A stretch of 64,000 nucleotides of DNA from Dyadobacter luticola (GCF_005860805.1 NZ_VCEJ01000004.1:1240001-1304000), one strand, 5' to 3'. Shown: positions 52,857-61,519, counted from the first letter of the stretch. The notes: generated by a model from the sequence alone, not told the origin. Numbers and translations: made by a program.

Positions 52857-53639
52857 TTAGCGTGGAGCAGTGCGCAGATAGTCGCCCATCTCCTTGACTT
52901 TGTCGGTGTTAAGCCAATCTACGTTGAGCGCCATCATGGTTTTCCAGGAGTTAATGTTGTCGGGAGTTGCCCAGAGCCGCACCTTTTTGCCAAGCTGGTG
53001 TGTCTGCTCGACCATTTTCTGGACATTCTTTTTGTCCTTCTCCGGCAGAGGTCCCTCGCCGTTCCACCTCGAATAACGCTGGAAAGCCTGGCTGATCATG
53101 CCGATGTGTTTCAGCTGCTCGGGGGTGTAAGTAACATCCGGGCGGCCATCGAAAAAAATGTAGGACGGATACTTGTCAAATGTAGCCTGATCGGGCACAT
53201 TGCCGCTGATCACCAGACTGATAGGTCCTTGTGGGGCGAATATTTTGGCGTGTGGTTCGAGCTCGCGGACCAGCGCCTCCAAGGTTTTTTCTCCCGGCGT
53301 TTTTAGGTCAATCAGCAGTTGGAGTTTGAGGTCTTCCTGCGCGTAAATGTTACCGTGGTTTTTCTCGATTTTTTCCAGAATCGGTTGCAGGTACAGGTTG
53401 GCGAATGTTCGTCCCGGCTTAATGTCGGTGGTTTCATGCGCAACATATAATGAATCATTTACCAGATAAAGGTCCGCTTCGATGGACCCGAACTGCTGAT
53501 CGTAAGCTTCCGAAAACGCGCCCGGCCGGGTGTAATCATTATGCGAATGTGCCTGGGCGGTGGTGTAAGCGCGGATCGTTTGCGCCTGAATGTGATGGAC
53601 AAATAAAAAAGTTAAGAGGAACGTAAAACAAAGTTTCAT
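52857..53639 (-). CDS. Secreted PI-PLC/GDPD-type phosphodiesterase
   Basis: 260 aa with a signal peptide to about HIQAQ. The TIM-barrel motifs AQAHSHNDYTRPGAFSEAYD and FGSIEADLYLVNDSLYVAHE give the catalytic His-x-His and acidic residues of the phosphatidylinositol-specific phospholipase C/glycerophosphodiester phosphodiesterase superfamily. LLIDLKTPGEKTLEAL and RLWATPDNINSWKTMMALNV follow. It acts on a phosphodiester, possibly a lipid head group, in the periplasm. Substrate is not identifiable. It lies about 100 bp beyond the permease start on the same strand. Confidence 0.86.
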   Translation of the reverse strand: MKLCFTFLLTFLFVHHIQAQTIRAYTTAQAHSHNDYTRPGAFSEAYDQQFGSIEADLYLVNDSLYVAHETTDIKPGRTFANLYLQPILEKIEKNHGNIYAQEDLKLQLLIDLKTPGEKTLEALVRELEPHAKIFAPQGPISLVISGNVPDQATFDKYPSYIFFDGRPDVTYTPEQLKHIGMISQAFQRYSRWNGEGPLPEKDKKNVQKMVEQTHQLGKKVRLWATPDNINSWKTMMALNVDWLNTDKVKEMGDYLRTAPR

Positions 53640-53802
53640 GGGCTGCGGTGAGTAATGTTAGGCATTGGCAGGTCGATAACACATTCTCAACCTGTTTGAT
53701 TTCGAAAACTGGAATTTTGTATGGTGATTTTCGGATTGGCAGAACAATATCCTTATTTTAGCCCCACTTATCAGTCACCCATACCCCGAAATTCGCTCCT
53801 GC

Positions 53803-55506
53803 ATGGAACAAAATTCCTCTTTATTCCGAAAAAAATCGGTCGACCAGATCCTGAAAGACGCGCACTCGGTAGAAGGCAGCGGATTAGCGAAAATACTGGG
53901 CGTCAGGGACCTTGTTTCATTAGGAATTGCGGCAATCGTGGGAGCGGGGATATTCAGTACCATCGGCGTGGCGAGTTACAACGGCGGCCCGGCGGTATCA
54001 TTGCTTTTTGTTTTCACGGCCGTCGCCTGCGTCTTCACGGCGCTTTCTTACGCGCAGTTTGCCAGCACGGTTCCCGTATCCGGTAGTGCCTACACGTATG
54101 CGTATGTAGCTTTCGGTGAATTATTTGCATGGATTATCGGCTGGTCGCTGATCCTCGAATATGCGGTGTCAAACATGGTGGTGGCCATCTCCTGGTCGGA
54201 GTATTTTACCAGTATGCTCAAAGGTTTTGGCATTGTGCTGCCTGGCTGGCTGACCGTCAATCAGGAAACCGCGGCAGAGGCTTTTGCCAAGCTGCAAACC
54301 GTTGGCGCTGAAATGAGTACCTACGAGAAATTTGCCGCCGCAGCCTACGAATCCGCCCCGACGATCGGCGGTTTCCACATTATGCTCAACCTGCCCGCGG
54401 GGCTTGTTACTTTGTTGATCACGGCATTGGTTTATATCGGGATCCGCGAGTCGCGTACGGCCAGCAACATTATGGTGGTGCTGAAAATCGGTGTTGTGTT
54501 GCTCGTCATTTTGGCGGGTGCATTTTATGTAAAACCCGAAAACTGGTCACCTTTTGCACCCAATGGTATCAAAGGCGTGATGGGCGGGGTTGCCTCAGTT
54601 TTCTTCGCATTCATCGGTTTTGATTCGATTTCGACGACCGCTGAGGAATGTATCAATCCGCAGCGCGACATGCCCAAAGCGATGATCTACTGCCTCGTGA
54701 TCTGTACCATTTTATATGTTTTGATCACCTTGGTTTTGACCGGAATGGTTAATTACACCGAGCTGAAAGTGAGTGACCCGCTGGCTTTTGTTTTTGAAAA
54801 AAATGGGCTGGACTTCATGGCTGGTGTCATTTCGGTAAGTTCTGTGATCGCGATTACCAGTGCATTACTGGTGTATCAATTGGGCCAGCCACGGATCTGG
54901 ATGACGATGAGCCGCGACGGACTTTTGTGGAAACGTTTTTCTAAAATCCACCCGAAATACCAGACCCCTTCTTTCGCGACCATCGTAACCGGTTTCGTAG
55001 TCGGCATCCCTGCCCTGTTTTTCAAGATGGACTTTTTTGTGGACCTGACGAGCGTGGGGACGTTTTTTGCGTTCATTCTTGTCTGCGGCGGGGTGCTTTA
55101 CCTGGATCAAAAAGGCATTTCAAAACAATCGAAATTCCGGGTGCCCTACATTAATGGTAAATACCTCATCGGGATACTTTTTGTAGTGGCCGTGGCCGGG
55201 ATACTGACTTACGGAAAAGGCGTGATTGTGGAGTGGCGGACGCTCACTTTCATGGAGTTGATGGAACATAAGCTGCTGACGATCATTTTCTGGATTGTGT
55301 GGTGTTCACTGGCGATCCTGGGCTTTCAGCACAATTTTTCATTGCTGCCGGTGGCTGGAATTCTAACCAATCTATATCTGATGACCGAATTAGGTTCGTC
55401 CAACTGGCTGATTTTTGTGATCTGGCTGGTGATCGGGCTGGTGATTTATTTCTCCTACGGTTACAGGAGATCCAAACTTGCGCGATCCGGTCAATCGGCC
55501 ATTTAA
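53803..55506 (+). CDS. APC-family amino acid permease
   Basis: 567 aa with about 14 hydrophobic segments. The sequence LVSLGIAAIVGAGIFSTIGV, then FASTVPVSGSAYTYAYVAFG and FFAFIGFDSISTTAEECINP matches the cationic amino acid transporter (CAT/YfnA) branch. It imports an amino acid by proton symport. It is longer than the eat-like permease and is its divergent neighbour, separated by a phosphodiesterase. The substrate cannot be fixed from sequence. Confidence 0.92.
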   Translation: MEQNSSLFRKKSVDQILKDAHSVEGSGLAKILGVRDLVSLGIAAIVGAGIFSTIGVASYNGGPAVSLLFVFTAVACVFTALSYAQFASTVPVSGSAYTYAYVAFGELFAWIIGWSLILEYAVSNMVVAISWSEYFTSMLKGFGIVLPGWLTVNQETAAEAFAKLQTVGAEMSTYEKFAAAAYESAPTIGGFHIMLNLPAGLVTLLITALVYIGIRESRTASNIMVVLKIGVVLLVILAGAFYVKPENWSPFAPNGIKGVMGGVASVFFAFIGFDSISTTAEECINPQRDMPKAMIYCLVICTILYVLITLVLTGMVNYTELKVSDPLAFVFEKNGLDFMAGVISVSSVIAITSALLVYQLGQPRIWMTMSRDGLLWKRFSKIHPKYQTPSFATIVTGFVVGIPALFFKMDFFVDLTSVGTFFAFILVCGGVLYLDQKGISKQSKFRVPYINGKYLIGILFVVAVAGILTYGKGVIVEWRTLTFMELMEHKLLTIIFWIVWCSLAILGFQHNFSLLPVAGILTNLYLMTELGSSNWLIFVIWLVIGLVIYFSYGYRRSKLARSGQSAI

Positions 55507-55531
55507 AACTGACAGGTAATGCCAATGATTC

Positions 55532-56872
55532 TTAGATAATCAGCGTAAAAACCGTCCCTTTTCCTACTTCGGAAGTAACATTCAGCTGACCATTATGTTG
55601 CTGTAAAATCTGGCGTGAAAGGCTTAGCCCGATACCGGAGCCGGTTTTTTTGGTGGTGTAAAAAGGAATAAAGATATTCTCTATCGCCTCAGGCTCAATA
55701 CCGTCCCCATTGTCTTCCACTTCTATCATGACTGTATTGTCCGTCTGGTATGCGGATAAGGTAATCAGCCGGTTGGTCTGGGTGGAAAATGCTTCCGACG
55801 CGTTTTTGACCAAATTAATCAATACCTGCTGGATCTGGCTGGCGTCGGCTTTTACGGTCAATGTTTCCGGTTTTATCGACAGTTTCCAGAGTACACCCGA
55901 GGCGGTGAGATCGGTTTGTAATAATTGCAAAACTTCCTGCAAAAGCTCCGCGACGCTCAGATTAGCGAAAACGGGTTTGGGTAATGTGGTAAAATCGCGG
56001 TAAGCATTCACAAACTGCATCATGCCTTTGCTCCTTTTTTCCAGGGTAGCCAGTGCTTCTTTTAAATCTTTCACCGCCTCCTGGTCACTGGTGGATTTTT
56101 CAATGTCCTCATTCACAATCAAGCGCATGGTACCTACCAGTGAAACGATCGGCGTCATGGAATTCATGATCTCGTGGCGGAGCACGCGCGTGAGGTTTTG
56201 CCACGATTCTACTTCCTGCTGCTGTAATTCAGTTTGAATGTTTTGCAAAACCACAATCCGCACCCACATTCCCCGCAGCTGGATCGCCGCGCCCTGTAAG
56301 GCAAGCGGCTGGTCCGAAGGCGTCCGGTACAATTCCCGCACACCTGTATTTAAATTGGAAAGTAATTCAAAAAGCCGGGGGTGCCTGTCTTTCAGTTCGT
56401 TAAGCTGGTGTAGTCGGTATATGCCCAACATTCTTAATGCAGCATTATTGATCAGGTTTACCTGCCCGGTACTGTCAAAAGTGATCAGTCCGGTACCAAT
56501 GTGCTGCACAATCGTGTTGAGGTATTGCAAATTCGCTTCCTTCTCGGCCCGCGCCTGGCGGAAGGCGTGAAGCACTTCATTAAATTGTTGGTTAAGCTCT
56601 TTAAACGTCCGCCCCATTTTATTATCAGACCGGAAATTGATCGTAAAATCGGAGTAGCGGACCGATTCCAGAAAGTAGGTCAGCTTGCGGTTGACATTGG
56701 TCACGTACTGGTACAGCAGCGACCCCTGCACGCAGATGAATATCGTCCCGAGGACGTAGATGAGCATTTCGTTGGTGTGCTTGTTGGCCAACCAGGCCAG
56801 CGCAATCACACTCAGGATAATGATAATTATCCTGATCATAATCATAATGCTGAAATGTCGCAATCCTACCAT
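55532..56872 (-). CDS. NtrY-like sensor histidine kinase
   Basis: 446 aa. Two N-terminal membrane segments (IIIIILSVIALAWLA and LIYVLGTIFICVQGSLLY) are followed by a HAMP-like linker, a PAS-type domain near residues 115-210, and the HisKA dimerisation helix with phospho-acceptor His233 (RVLRHEIMNSMTP). The ATPase part has N-box NLVKNASEAF and G-boxes DNGDGIEPEA and TGSGIGLSLSRQIL. It is a complete NtrY-like kinase. No response regulator is adjacent, so its partner is elsewhere. Confidence 0.93.
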   Translation of the reverse strand: MVGLRHFSIMIMIRIIIIILSVIALAWLANKHTNEMLIYVLGTIFICVQGSLLYQYVTNVNRKLTYFLESVRYSDFTINFRSDNKMGRTFKELNQQFNEVLHAFRQARAEKEANLQYLNTIVQHIGTGLITFDSTGQVNLINNAALRMLGIYRLHQLNELKDRHPRLFELLSNLNTGVRELYRTPSDQPLALQGAAIQLRGMWVRIVVLQNIQTELQQQEVESWQNLTRVLRHEIMNSMTPIVSLVGTMRLIVNEDIEKSTSDQEAVKDLKEALATLEKRSKGMMQFVNAYRDFTTLPKPVFANLSVAELLQEVLQLLQTDLTASGVLWKLSIKPETLTVKADASQIQQVLINLVKNASEAFSTQTNRLITLSAYQTDNTVMIEVEDNGDGIEPEAIENIFIPFYTTKKTGSGIGLSLSRQILQQHNGQLNVTSEVGKGTVFTLII

Positions 56873-56900
56873 GAAAGCTTAGCAGATAGAGAATGAAGGG

Positions 56901-57575
56901 TTAGTTTTCCAGGACGTTTTGCGGTACGCCGGACATTTCGCCCAGAACATATTTTTCGAGCGAGTTGATCTTATAATGTGCCAGATCGAATTTTGGATCA
57001 TTAAAAACTTCCATCGCAGGTACCGATATGGTGATCATTCCCGCCGCATGCGCGGATCTCAAACCAGCGTGGGAATCCTCAAATGCGATACATTCTTCCG
57101 GCAGCACGCCCAGTTTCTGGGCAGTGGTAAGATATACAGCCGGGTGCGGTTTGGTAAATTTTTCCAGCTCACCCGAATGCCAGGTGTCAAAATATTGAAT
57201 AATATCCAGTCTTTTCAAAACCCCCTCGATCAGCTCCATGTGTGATGCAGACGCGACGGCGAGTTTCAAACCCCTGGCTTTCAAATCCTTCACGATCTCA
57301 ATCGCGCCGGGCATGGCTACTGCGTGGGCCAGAATGTTTGCGTGGGCTATTTCCAGGATCTCCTTTTCGAGCTCGGCAAAGCTGGGGGTGTTCCAGGGCT
57401 GGATCTTGTGGCAGAAATCGAGGAACAGCTTGATAGACAAGCCGGTAGTTTGCAATTTCAATGCATCCGTAATTTCAAAATTCACTTTTTGCATCACTTC
57501 CCGTGCGGCTTCATGCCAGATTGGCTCGGAGTCGATCAGCAATCCGTCCATGTCAAATATCGCAGCTTTAATCAT
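56901..57575 (-). CDS. hxpB: HAD-IA hydrolase, hexitol phosphatase-like
   Basis: 224 aa. The HAD motif 1 is FDMDGLLIDSEPIWHEAARE (nucleophile Asp8, Asp10), motif 2 is AVASASHMELIEGVLKRLDI, and motif 3/4 is KPHPAVYLTTAQKLGV and IAFEDSHAGLRSAHAAGM. The pattern fits HxpB/YniC, sugar phosphate (hexitol, 2-deoxyglucose-6-P) phosphatases. It is divergent from the thiamine operon, so a thiamine monophosphate phosphatase role is a low-confidence alternative. Confidence 0.85.
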   Translation of the reverse strand: MIKAAIFDMDGLLIDSEPIWHEAAREVMQKVNFEITDALKLQTTGLSIKLFLDFCHKIQPWNTPSFAELEKEILEIAHANILAHAVAMPGAIEIVKDLKARGLKLAVASASHMELIEGVLKRLDIIQYFDTWHSGELEKFTKPHPAVYLTTAQKLGVLPEECIAFEDSHAGLRSAHAAGMITISVPAMEVFNDPKFDLAHYKINSLEKYVLGEMSGVPQNVLEN

Positions 57576-57638
57576 TTGTATCAGTAGAAAGAATTTTTGT
57601 ATACCATTTCAAAACTACTACATTCGCAACTAAGAATG

Positions 57639-57714
57639 GCTTTAGGGGTGTCCAAAAGGACTGAGATTTATACCCTTCGAACCTGAAACAGTTTACACTG
57701 TCGTAGGAAAAAGC
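57639..57714 (+). promoter_or_regulatory. TPP riboswitch (THI element)
   Basis: The consensus blocks occur in order: aggggtg (57644-57650), ctgaga (57661-57666), accc (57672-57675), gaacctga (57679-57686) and gtagg-aa (57703-57709). A closing stem gcttt / aaagc (57639-57643, 57710-57714) fits P1. It binds thiamine pyrophosphate and should repress the thiM-thiE-thiD-tenA operon 113 nt downstream. Confidence 0.95.
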
Positions 57715-57720
57715 GAACAC

Positions 57721-57747
57721 AAGATAGTCAATATCTTTTCTCTCTTT
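57721..57747 (+). terminator. Possible riboswitch-controlled terminator
   Basis: The stem aagata / tatctt (6 bp, 5-nt loop) is followed by ttctctcttttg. It lies 6 nt after the riboswitch and may be its weak terminator. Control of translation is an alternative. Confidence 0.4.
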
Positions 57748-57827
57748 TGAGTGGCTTGCGGTTTTTGAAATCGCTGCCGGCCCGCTCCCCTGATCCGTTC
57801 CAAAAAGCTGAACTTTATCTTTGGAAA

Positions 57828-58625
57828 ATGGAAATACAACTGGAAAACAACCTGCAAACATTACGCTCCGCGAGTCCGCTGGTGCATAACATTACGAATT
57901 ATGTGGTGATGAACTATACCGCCAATGCCTTGCTGGCGCTGGGCGCATCGCCGGTGATGGCACATGCATTGGAAGAGGTGGAAGAAATGGTGACTATTGC
58001 CGGAGCGCTGGTGGTGAACATCGGTACATTGTCGTCGCACTGGGTGGAGGCGATGAAGCTGGCGATGAAAACCGCCGCAAAACTGGGTAAACCGATCATT
58101 CTGGACCCAGTAGGAGCTGGCGCCACCAGTTATCGAAATAATGTTTTAGCTGAATTACTGGAAACTGCGCCGCCGACCATTATCCGTGGAAACGGTTCGG
58201 AAATCCTCGCCCTGGCAGGTGCCAGCATTAAGACAAAGGGTGTGGACAGTACTGTGAGTTCGACCGACAGCATTGAAGCGGCTTATGCATTATCTAAAAA
58301 ATTCGGCTCCGTAGTAAGTGTGAGCGGCGCGGTAGATGTGATCGTGAAAGGAAATCAAGCCGCCTACATTTCAAACGGTGTACCGCTGATGACCAGGGTA
58401 ACCGGCATGGGCTGCTCGGCTTCGGCTATTGCGGGGGCTTATGGGGCGGTTGTGAAAGATCCGTTTGAAGCAGCCATTTCAGCAGCAGCTACGATGGGCG
58501 TTTGCGGAGAACTAGCCTTCCGCGAAGCTAAGTCTCCGGGATCATTCCAAATCGCTTTCCTGGACACCCTCGCCGAAATCACTCCCGCCCACCTCACCGA
58601 GCTCGCAAAAATCAAATACGCTTAA
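57828..58625 (+). CDS. thiM: Hydroxyethylthiazole kinase
   Basis: 265 aa from ATG 57828 (MEIQLENNLQTLRSASPLVH). NITNYVVMNYTANALLALGA, then NIGTLSSHWVEAMKLAM, ILDPVGAGATSYR and RVTGMGCSASAIAG mark ThiM. It phosphorylates hydroxyethylthiazole so it can be joined to the pyrimidine by ThiE. A TTG 81 bp upstream is in frame but conserved sequence begins at this ATG. It is the first gene after the TPP riboswitch. Confidence 0.96.
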   Translation: MEIQLENNLQTLRSASPLVHNITNYVVMNYTANALLALGASPVMAHALEEVEEMVTIAGALVVNIGTLSSHWVEAMKLAMKTAAKLGKPIILDPVGAGATSYRNNVLAELLETAPPTIIRGNGSEILALAGASIKTKGVDSTVSSTDSIEAAYALSKKFGSVVSVSGAVDVIVKGNQAAYISNGVPLMTRVTGMGCSASAIAGAYGAVVKDPFEAAISAAATMGVCGELAFREAKSPGSFQIAFLDTLAEITPAHLTELAKIKYA

Positions 58626-58650
58626 ACAAAACACTCAAAAACATCACAAA

Positions 58651-58690
58651 CAATACCTGACCACACCTGACAATACCTGACCACAAATGA
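58651..58690 (+). repeat. 20-bp direct repeat at the thiE start
   Basis: Two consecutive 20-bp units (caatacctgaccacacctga and caatacctgaccacaaatga) precede a partial third. The thiE ATG at 58687 falls inside the second unit. The 14-nt block tgaccacaaatgac recurs downstream of hslU at 34635-34648. Confidence 0.75.
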
Positions 58691-59322
58691 CAACCAATGA
58701 CACCCCCGTCCACCAACTGTACCTCGTCACCGACGAACCCGCCTGTCTCGGCCGCGACTTTTACTGGGTTGTGGAAGAGGCGGTACAAGGCGGCGTCACG
58801 ATGGTGCAGCTGCGGGAAAAGCATTTATCCACCCGCGCATTCATCGACCGGGCAAAGCGGTTGAAAGACATTTTGCTGCCTTACAATGTGCCGCTGATCA
58901 TCAACGATCGCGTAGATGTAGCCCTGGCCGCAAATGCTGACGGCGTGCACGTAGGGCAAAGCGACATGCATTTTGATATGCTAAACGAAATGTTGCCGGA
59001 AGGGAAAATTATTGGCTTATCTGCTGAAAGCGAGGAAGATGTGGTTGAAGCAGAGAATTTCGATATCTCCTATCTGGCCGTGAGCCCACTCTTCGATACC
59101 CCGACCAAAACCGACATTAAAAAGCCCTGGGAAATTGCCGGACTTCAATGGGTAAGAAAAAATAGCACCCACACGCTAGCCGCAATCGGAGGAATTAATG
59201 CCAATAACATCAGGCAAGCCGCTACAAACGGAGCCGAAATTATCGCCATAGTTTCTGCCATTTGCAGCGCCCCGTCCCCCTACGAAGCCGCCTTCCGCTT
59301 AAAATCCGCTATGCATGACTAG
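58687..59322 (+). CDS. thiE: Thiamine phosphate synthase
   Basis: 211 aa. LYLVTDEPACLGRDFYWVVE, then EEAVQGGVTMVQLREKHLST, LIINDRVDVALAANADGVHV and IGGINANNIRQA are the ThiE motifs. It joins hydroxymethylpyrimidine diphosphate and thiazole phosphate into thiamine monophosphate. The ATG chosen lies inside a short direct repeat, and the family-like sequence begins about nine residues later. Its end overlaps the thiD start by 8 bp. Confidence 0.96.
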   Translation: MTTNDTPVHQLYLVTDEPACLGRDFYWVVEEAVQGGVTMVQLREKHLSTRAFIDRAKRLKDILLPYNVPLIINDRVDVALAANADGVHVGQSDMHFDMLNEMLPEGKIIGLSAESEEDVVEAENFDISYLAVSPLFDTPTKTDIKKPWEIAGLQWVRKNSTHTLAAIGGINANNIRQAATNGAEIIAIVSAICSAPSPYEAAFRLKSAMHD

Positions 59323-60136
59323 ATATCCCATCATCCTGACCATCGCCGGCTCTGATAGCAGCGGCGGCGCCGGCATCCAGGCCGACCTGAAAACTATCGC
59401 CGCGCTGGGAGCATACGGCGCCTCAGCCATCACCGCGTTGACGGCCCAGAATACGACGGGCGTAAGAGCAATCCACCCGGTGCCGCCCGCATTTTTGCAG
59501 GAACAACTGGAAGCGATTTTTGAAGACCTGACCGTGGACGCCGTGAAGATCGGCATGATTAATACGGTGGAAGTGGCGATGGTCATTGCGGGGATTTTGG
59601 ATCGATTTCAGCCAGGTTTCGTGGTTCTTGATCCGGTGATGGTTTCTACAAGCGGCTCGAAACTGATTCAGGACGAGACGGTGGCGGTGCTTTGGAAAGA
59701 ATTATTTCCGAGGGTACATCTGATCACGCCGAATTTGGATGAAGGCCGGATTCTGATTTCTGAAAAAATAGATTCGCCTGAAAGTATGAAGGCTGCGGCG
59801 GAAGAAATGGTCTGCCGGGGTTGCAAGGCTGTTTTGCTGAAAGGCGGACATCTGGTCGCGCCGGTTTTGTATGATTTTCTGGCTCAAAAAGAAGAAGATA
59901 CATTGACCCTGGAAAGCGATTATATCGACAGCGACAATGTGCACGGAACCGGCTGCACGCTGTCTTCGGCGATCGCCACATTTGTTGGCAAAGGAAGTCC
60001 GCTGGCCGAGGCGATTATTTTTGCGAAAGGCTATGTATCCGGTGCAATTGCAGCGGGCAAAGATGTTAAAACCGGCTTCGGGCCCGGCCCGCTCAATCAT
60101 TCTTTTTCTCCCATTCCGATGCAAGTAATCTCATGA
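59315..60136 (+). CDS. thiD: Hydroxymethylpyrimidine / phosphomethylpyrimidine kinase
   Basis: 273 aa. ILTIAGSDSSGGAGIQADLK at the N-terminus, GAYGASAITALTAQNTTGVR, then the nucleotide-binding VLLKGGHLVAPVLYDFLA and VHGTGCTLSSAIATFVGKGS are typical of ThiD. It phosphorylates HMP and HMP-P. It overlaps thiE by 8 bp and tenA by 4 bp, which suggests coupled translation. Confidence 0.96.
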   Translation: MTRYPIILTIAGSDSSGGAGIQADLKTIAALGAYGASAITALTAQNTTGVRAIHPVPPAFLQEQLEAIFEDLTVDAVKIGMINTVEVAMVIAGILDRFQPGFVVLDPVMVSTSGSKLIQDETVAVLWKELFPRVHLITPNLDEGRILISEKIDSPESMKAAAEEMVCRGCKAVLLKGGHLVAPVLYDFLAQKEEDTLTLESDYIDSDNVHGTGCTLSSAIATFVGKGSPLAEAIIFAKGYVSGAIAAGKDVKTGFGPGPLNHSFSPIPMQVIS

Positions 60137-60783
60137 AATTTACCGACTTACTTTGGGCCAATGCCCTGCCGATTTACGAGCAAATTCAGCTTCATCCTTT
60201 TAACCAGGAATTAAAGGAAGGCACATTGCCGCTGGAAAAATTCAAATTCTACATTTACCAGGATTCCTTATACCTCGCCGATTTTGCCAAAGCCCTGGCG
60301 GTAACCGGCGCAAAATCAGGCAACAGCCACGAGCTGCTCGATTTTCTGGGTTTCGCCCAAAATGCCATTCTTGTCGAGCGGGCTTTGCATTTGAGTTATT
60401 TCAAAGAATACAACATTGAACATGCCGGCGAAAAGGCGCCCGGCTGCTTCGCCTATACCAACTATCTGATGTCGGTCAGCGCCTTCGAATCGTACGAAGT
60501 TGCCGTGGCTGCATTGCTTCCCTGTTTTTGGATATACAAAAAAGTTGGAGATTACATCTACGCTAATCAAATTTCACCAAATCCCTATCAGAACTGGATC
60601 AACGCATACTCGGGAGAAGAATTCGGACATTCAGTGCAGAAGGCGCTGGATATTTGTGACCGGCTGGCTGAATCAGCCACTGATAATGTTCGTCAGAAAA
60701 TGATTGAGGCTTATCTCACGGCTTCGCGCTTGGAGTATGTCTTTTGGGATAGTGCGTATCAGTTGGAGCAGTGGGCGGTGTAG
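60133..60783 (+). CDS. tenA: Thiaminase II / aminopyrimidine aminohydrolase
   Basis: 216 aa. LLWANALPIYEQIQLHPFNQ at the N-terminus, GFAQNAILVERALHLSYFKE, and the region around the catalytic Cys (ALLPCFWIYKKVGDYIYANQ) match TenA. It hydrolyses thiamine degradation products to release HMP for salvage. Operon position after thiD fits salvage rather than de novo synthesis (no thiC or thiG in the window). Confidence 0.95.
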   Translation: MKFTDLLWANALPIYEQIQLHPFNQELKEGTLPLEKFKFYIYQDSLYLADFAKALAVTGAKSGNSHELLDFLGFAQNAILVERALHLSYFKEYNIEHAGEKAPGCFAYTNYLMSVSAFESYEVAVAALLPCFWIYKKVGDYIYANQISPNPYQNWINAYSGEEFGHSVQKALDICDRLAESATDNVRQKMIEAYLTASRLEYVFWDSAYQLEQWAV

Positions 60784-60797
60784 TGGCTTGAATTACG

Positions 60798-60983
60798 CTA
60801 TTTCAAAAACTCCTTTGGAGCTGGATTTCTTTTTAAAAAAGCCTTCATTTCTTCTGCTTTACGGTCAAAGTTTGATTGACCTGAATTAGTAATTCCGATT
60901 AAATCATGCGCACCAGCGGTAACTATGGCAGGTAATTCCTTCCGTTTACCAAGTTTCCCAGTTTTTGAAATTTGTTCAGGCAT
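60798..60983 (-). CDS. Small hypothetical protein of a DUF6934-like pair
   Basis: 61 aa, basic, without a signal peptide or membrane segment (RKELPAIVTAGAHDLIGITN, then EEMKAFLKRNP). It does not resemble a named family I can point to. It is encoded 26 bp downstream of the DUF6934-like gene on the same strand, so both may be co-transcribed. Its small size and pairing with a larger gene recall two-gene toxin-antitoxin layouts, but no toxin or antitoxin fold is shown by the sequence. Confidence 0.6.
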   Translation of the reverse strand: MPEQISKTGKLGKRKELPAIVTAGAHDLIGITNSGQSNFDRKAEEMKAFLKRNPAPKEFLK

Positions 60984-61009
60984 GTTTTCTCTTTTTATCT
61001 AAAACTAAT

Positions 61010-61519
61010 TTACAAATCATTTTTCAAGTTTAATAAGAATGCATCGTAATTAGTACCTTTTTCAAAGCGAACCCATTTACCATCCCAATCAGGCCAATCG
61101 CCATTTACTTCCCCATTTATCTTTTCGGCTTTAAATCCATAAATATTACAGAACGTCGATAAGTAATCATAGTGCGCGTGAATGCCCATCTGATACTTTC
61201 TGGTTCTTAGAGCCAGCTCACCTGGTAAAATAGATCCCGTGGCTGCAATATTGGCATTTGGGTTCTCAATAAGGAAATCTAATGCCTTCTGTCCTACTGT
61301 GGCTAGAATACGGTCCGTATCACCATTCCGAATTATCATCTTATCGTCAATATCATTCTGCGACAAATTCCAGACGCCGAATGCAATGTTGTAGAGCCTG
61401 GTTGCCTGGTCCATCAATGTGATGCGTATCCGCATTTCAAAGGTTCCCTCATTTCCAATGCTGAAAAATTTGAATTCCCGGTTAGTGACCCGATAGGTGG
61501 TGTATAATGTGATGTCCAT
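61010..61519 (-). CDS. DUF6934-like protein
   Basis: 169 aa from the ATG chosen here (MDITLYTTYRVTNREFKFFS). The start YTTYRVTNREFKFFSIGNEG, then RLYNIAFGVWNLSQNDIDDK, MIIRNGDTDRILATVGQKAL and LRTRKYQMGIHAHYDYLST resemble the Bacteroidota family I know as DUF6934; I cannot check it here. The function is unknown. It has no signal peptide. An alternate ATG nine codons upstream exists. With the downstream small gene it may form a bicistronic module. Confidence 0.7.
   Translation of the reverse strand: MDITLYTTYRVTNREFKFFSIGNEGTFEMRIRITLMDQATRLYNIAFGVWNLSQNDIDDKMIIRNGDTDRILATVGQKALDFLIENPNANIAATGSILPGELALRTRKYQMGIHAHYDYLSTFCNIYGFKAEKINGEVNGDWPDWDGKWVRFEKGTNYDAFLLNLKNDL

Noticed and set aside
57816..57823. 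TATCTTTG before the thiM ATG as a promoter
   Set aside because: Only 4 nt before the start codon, so a transcript would begin on or after the ATG, and a TPP riboswitch lies upstream.
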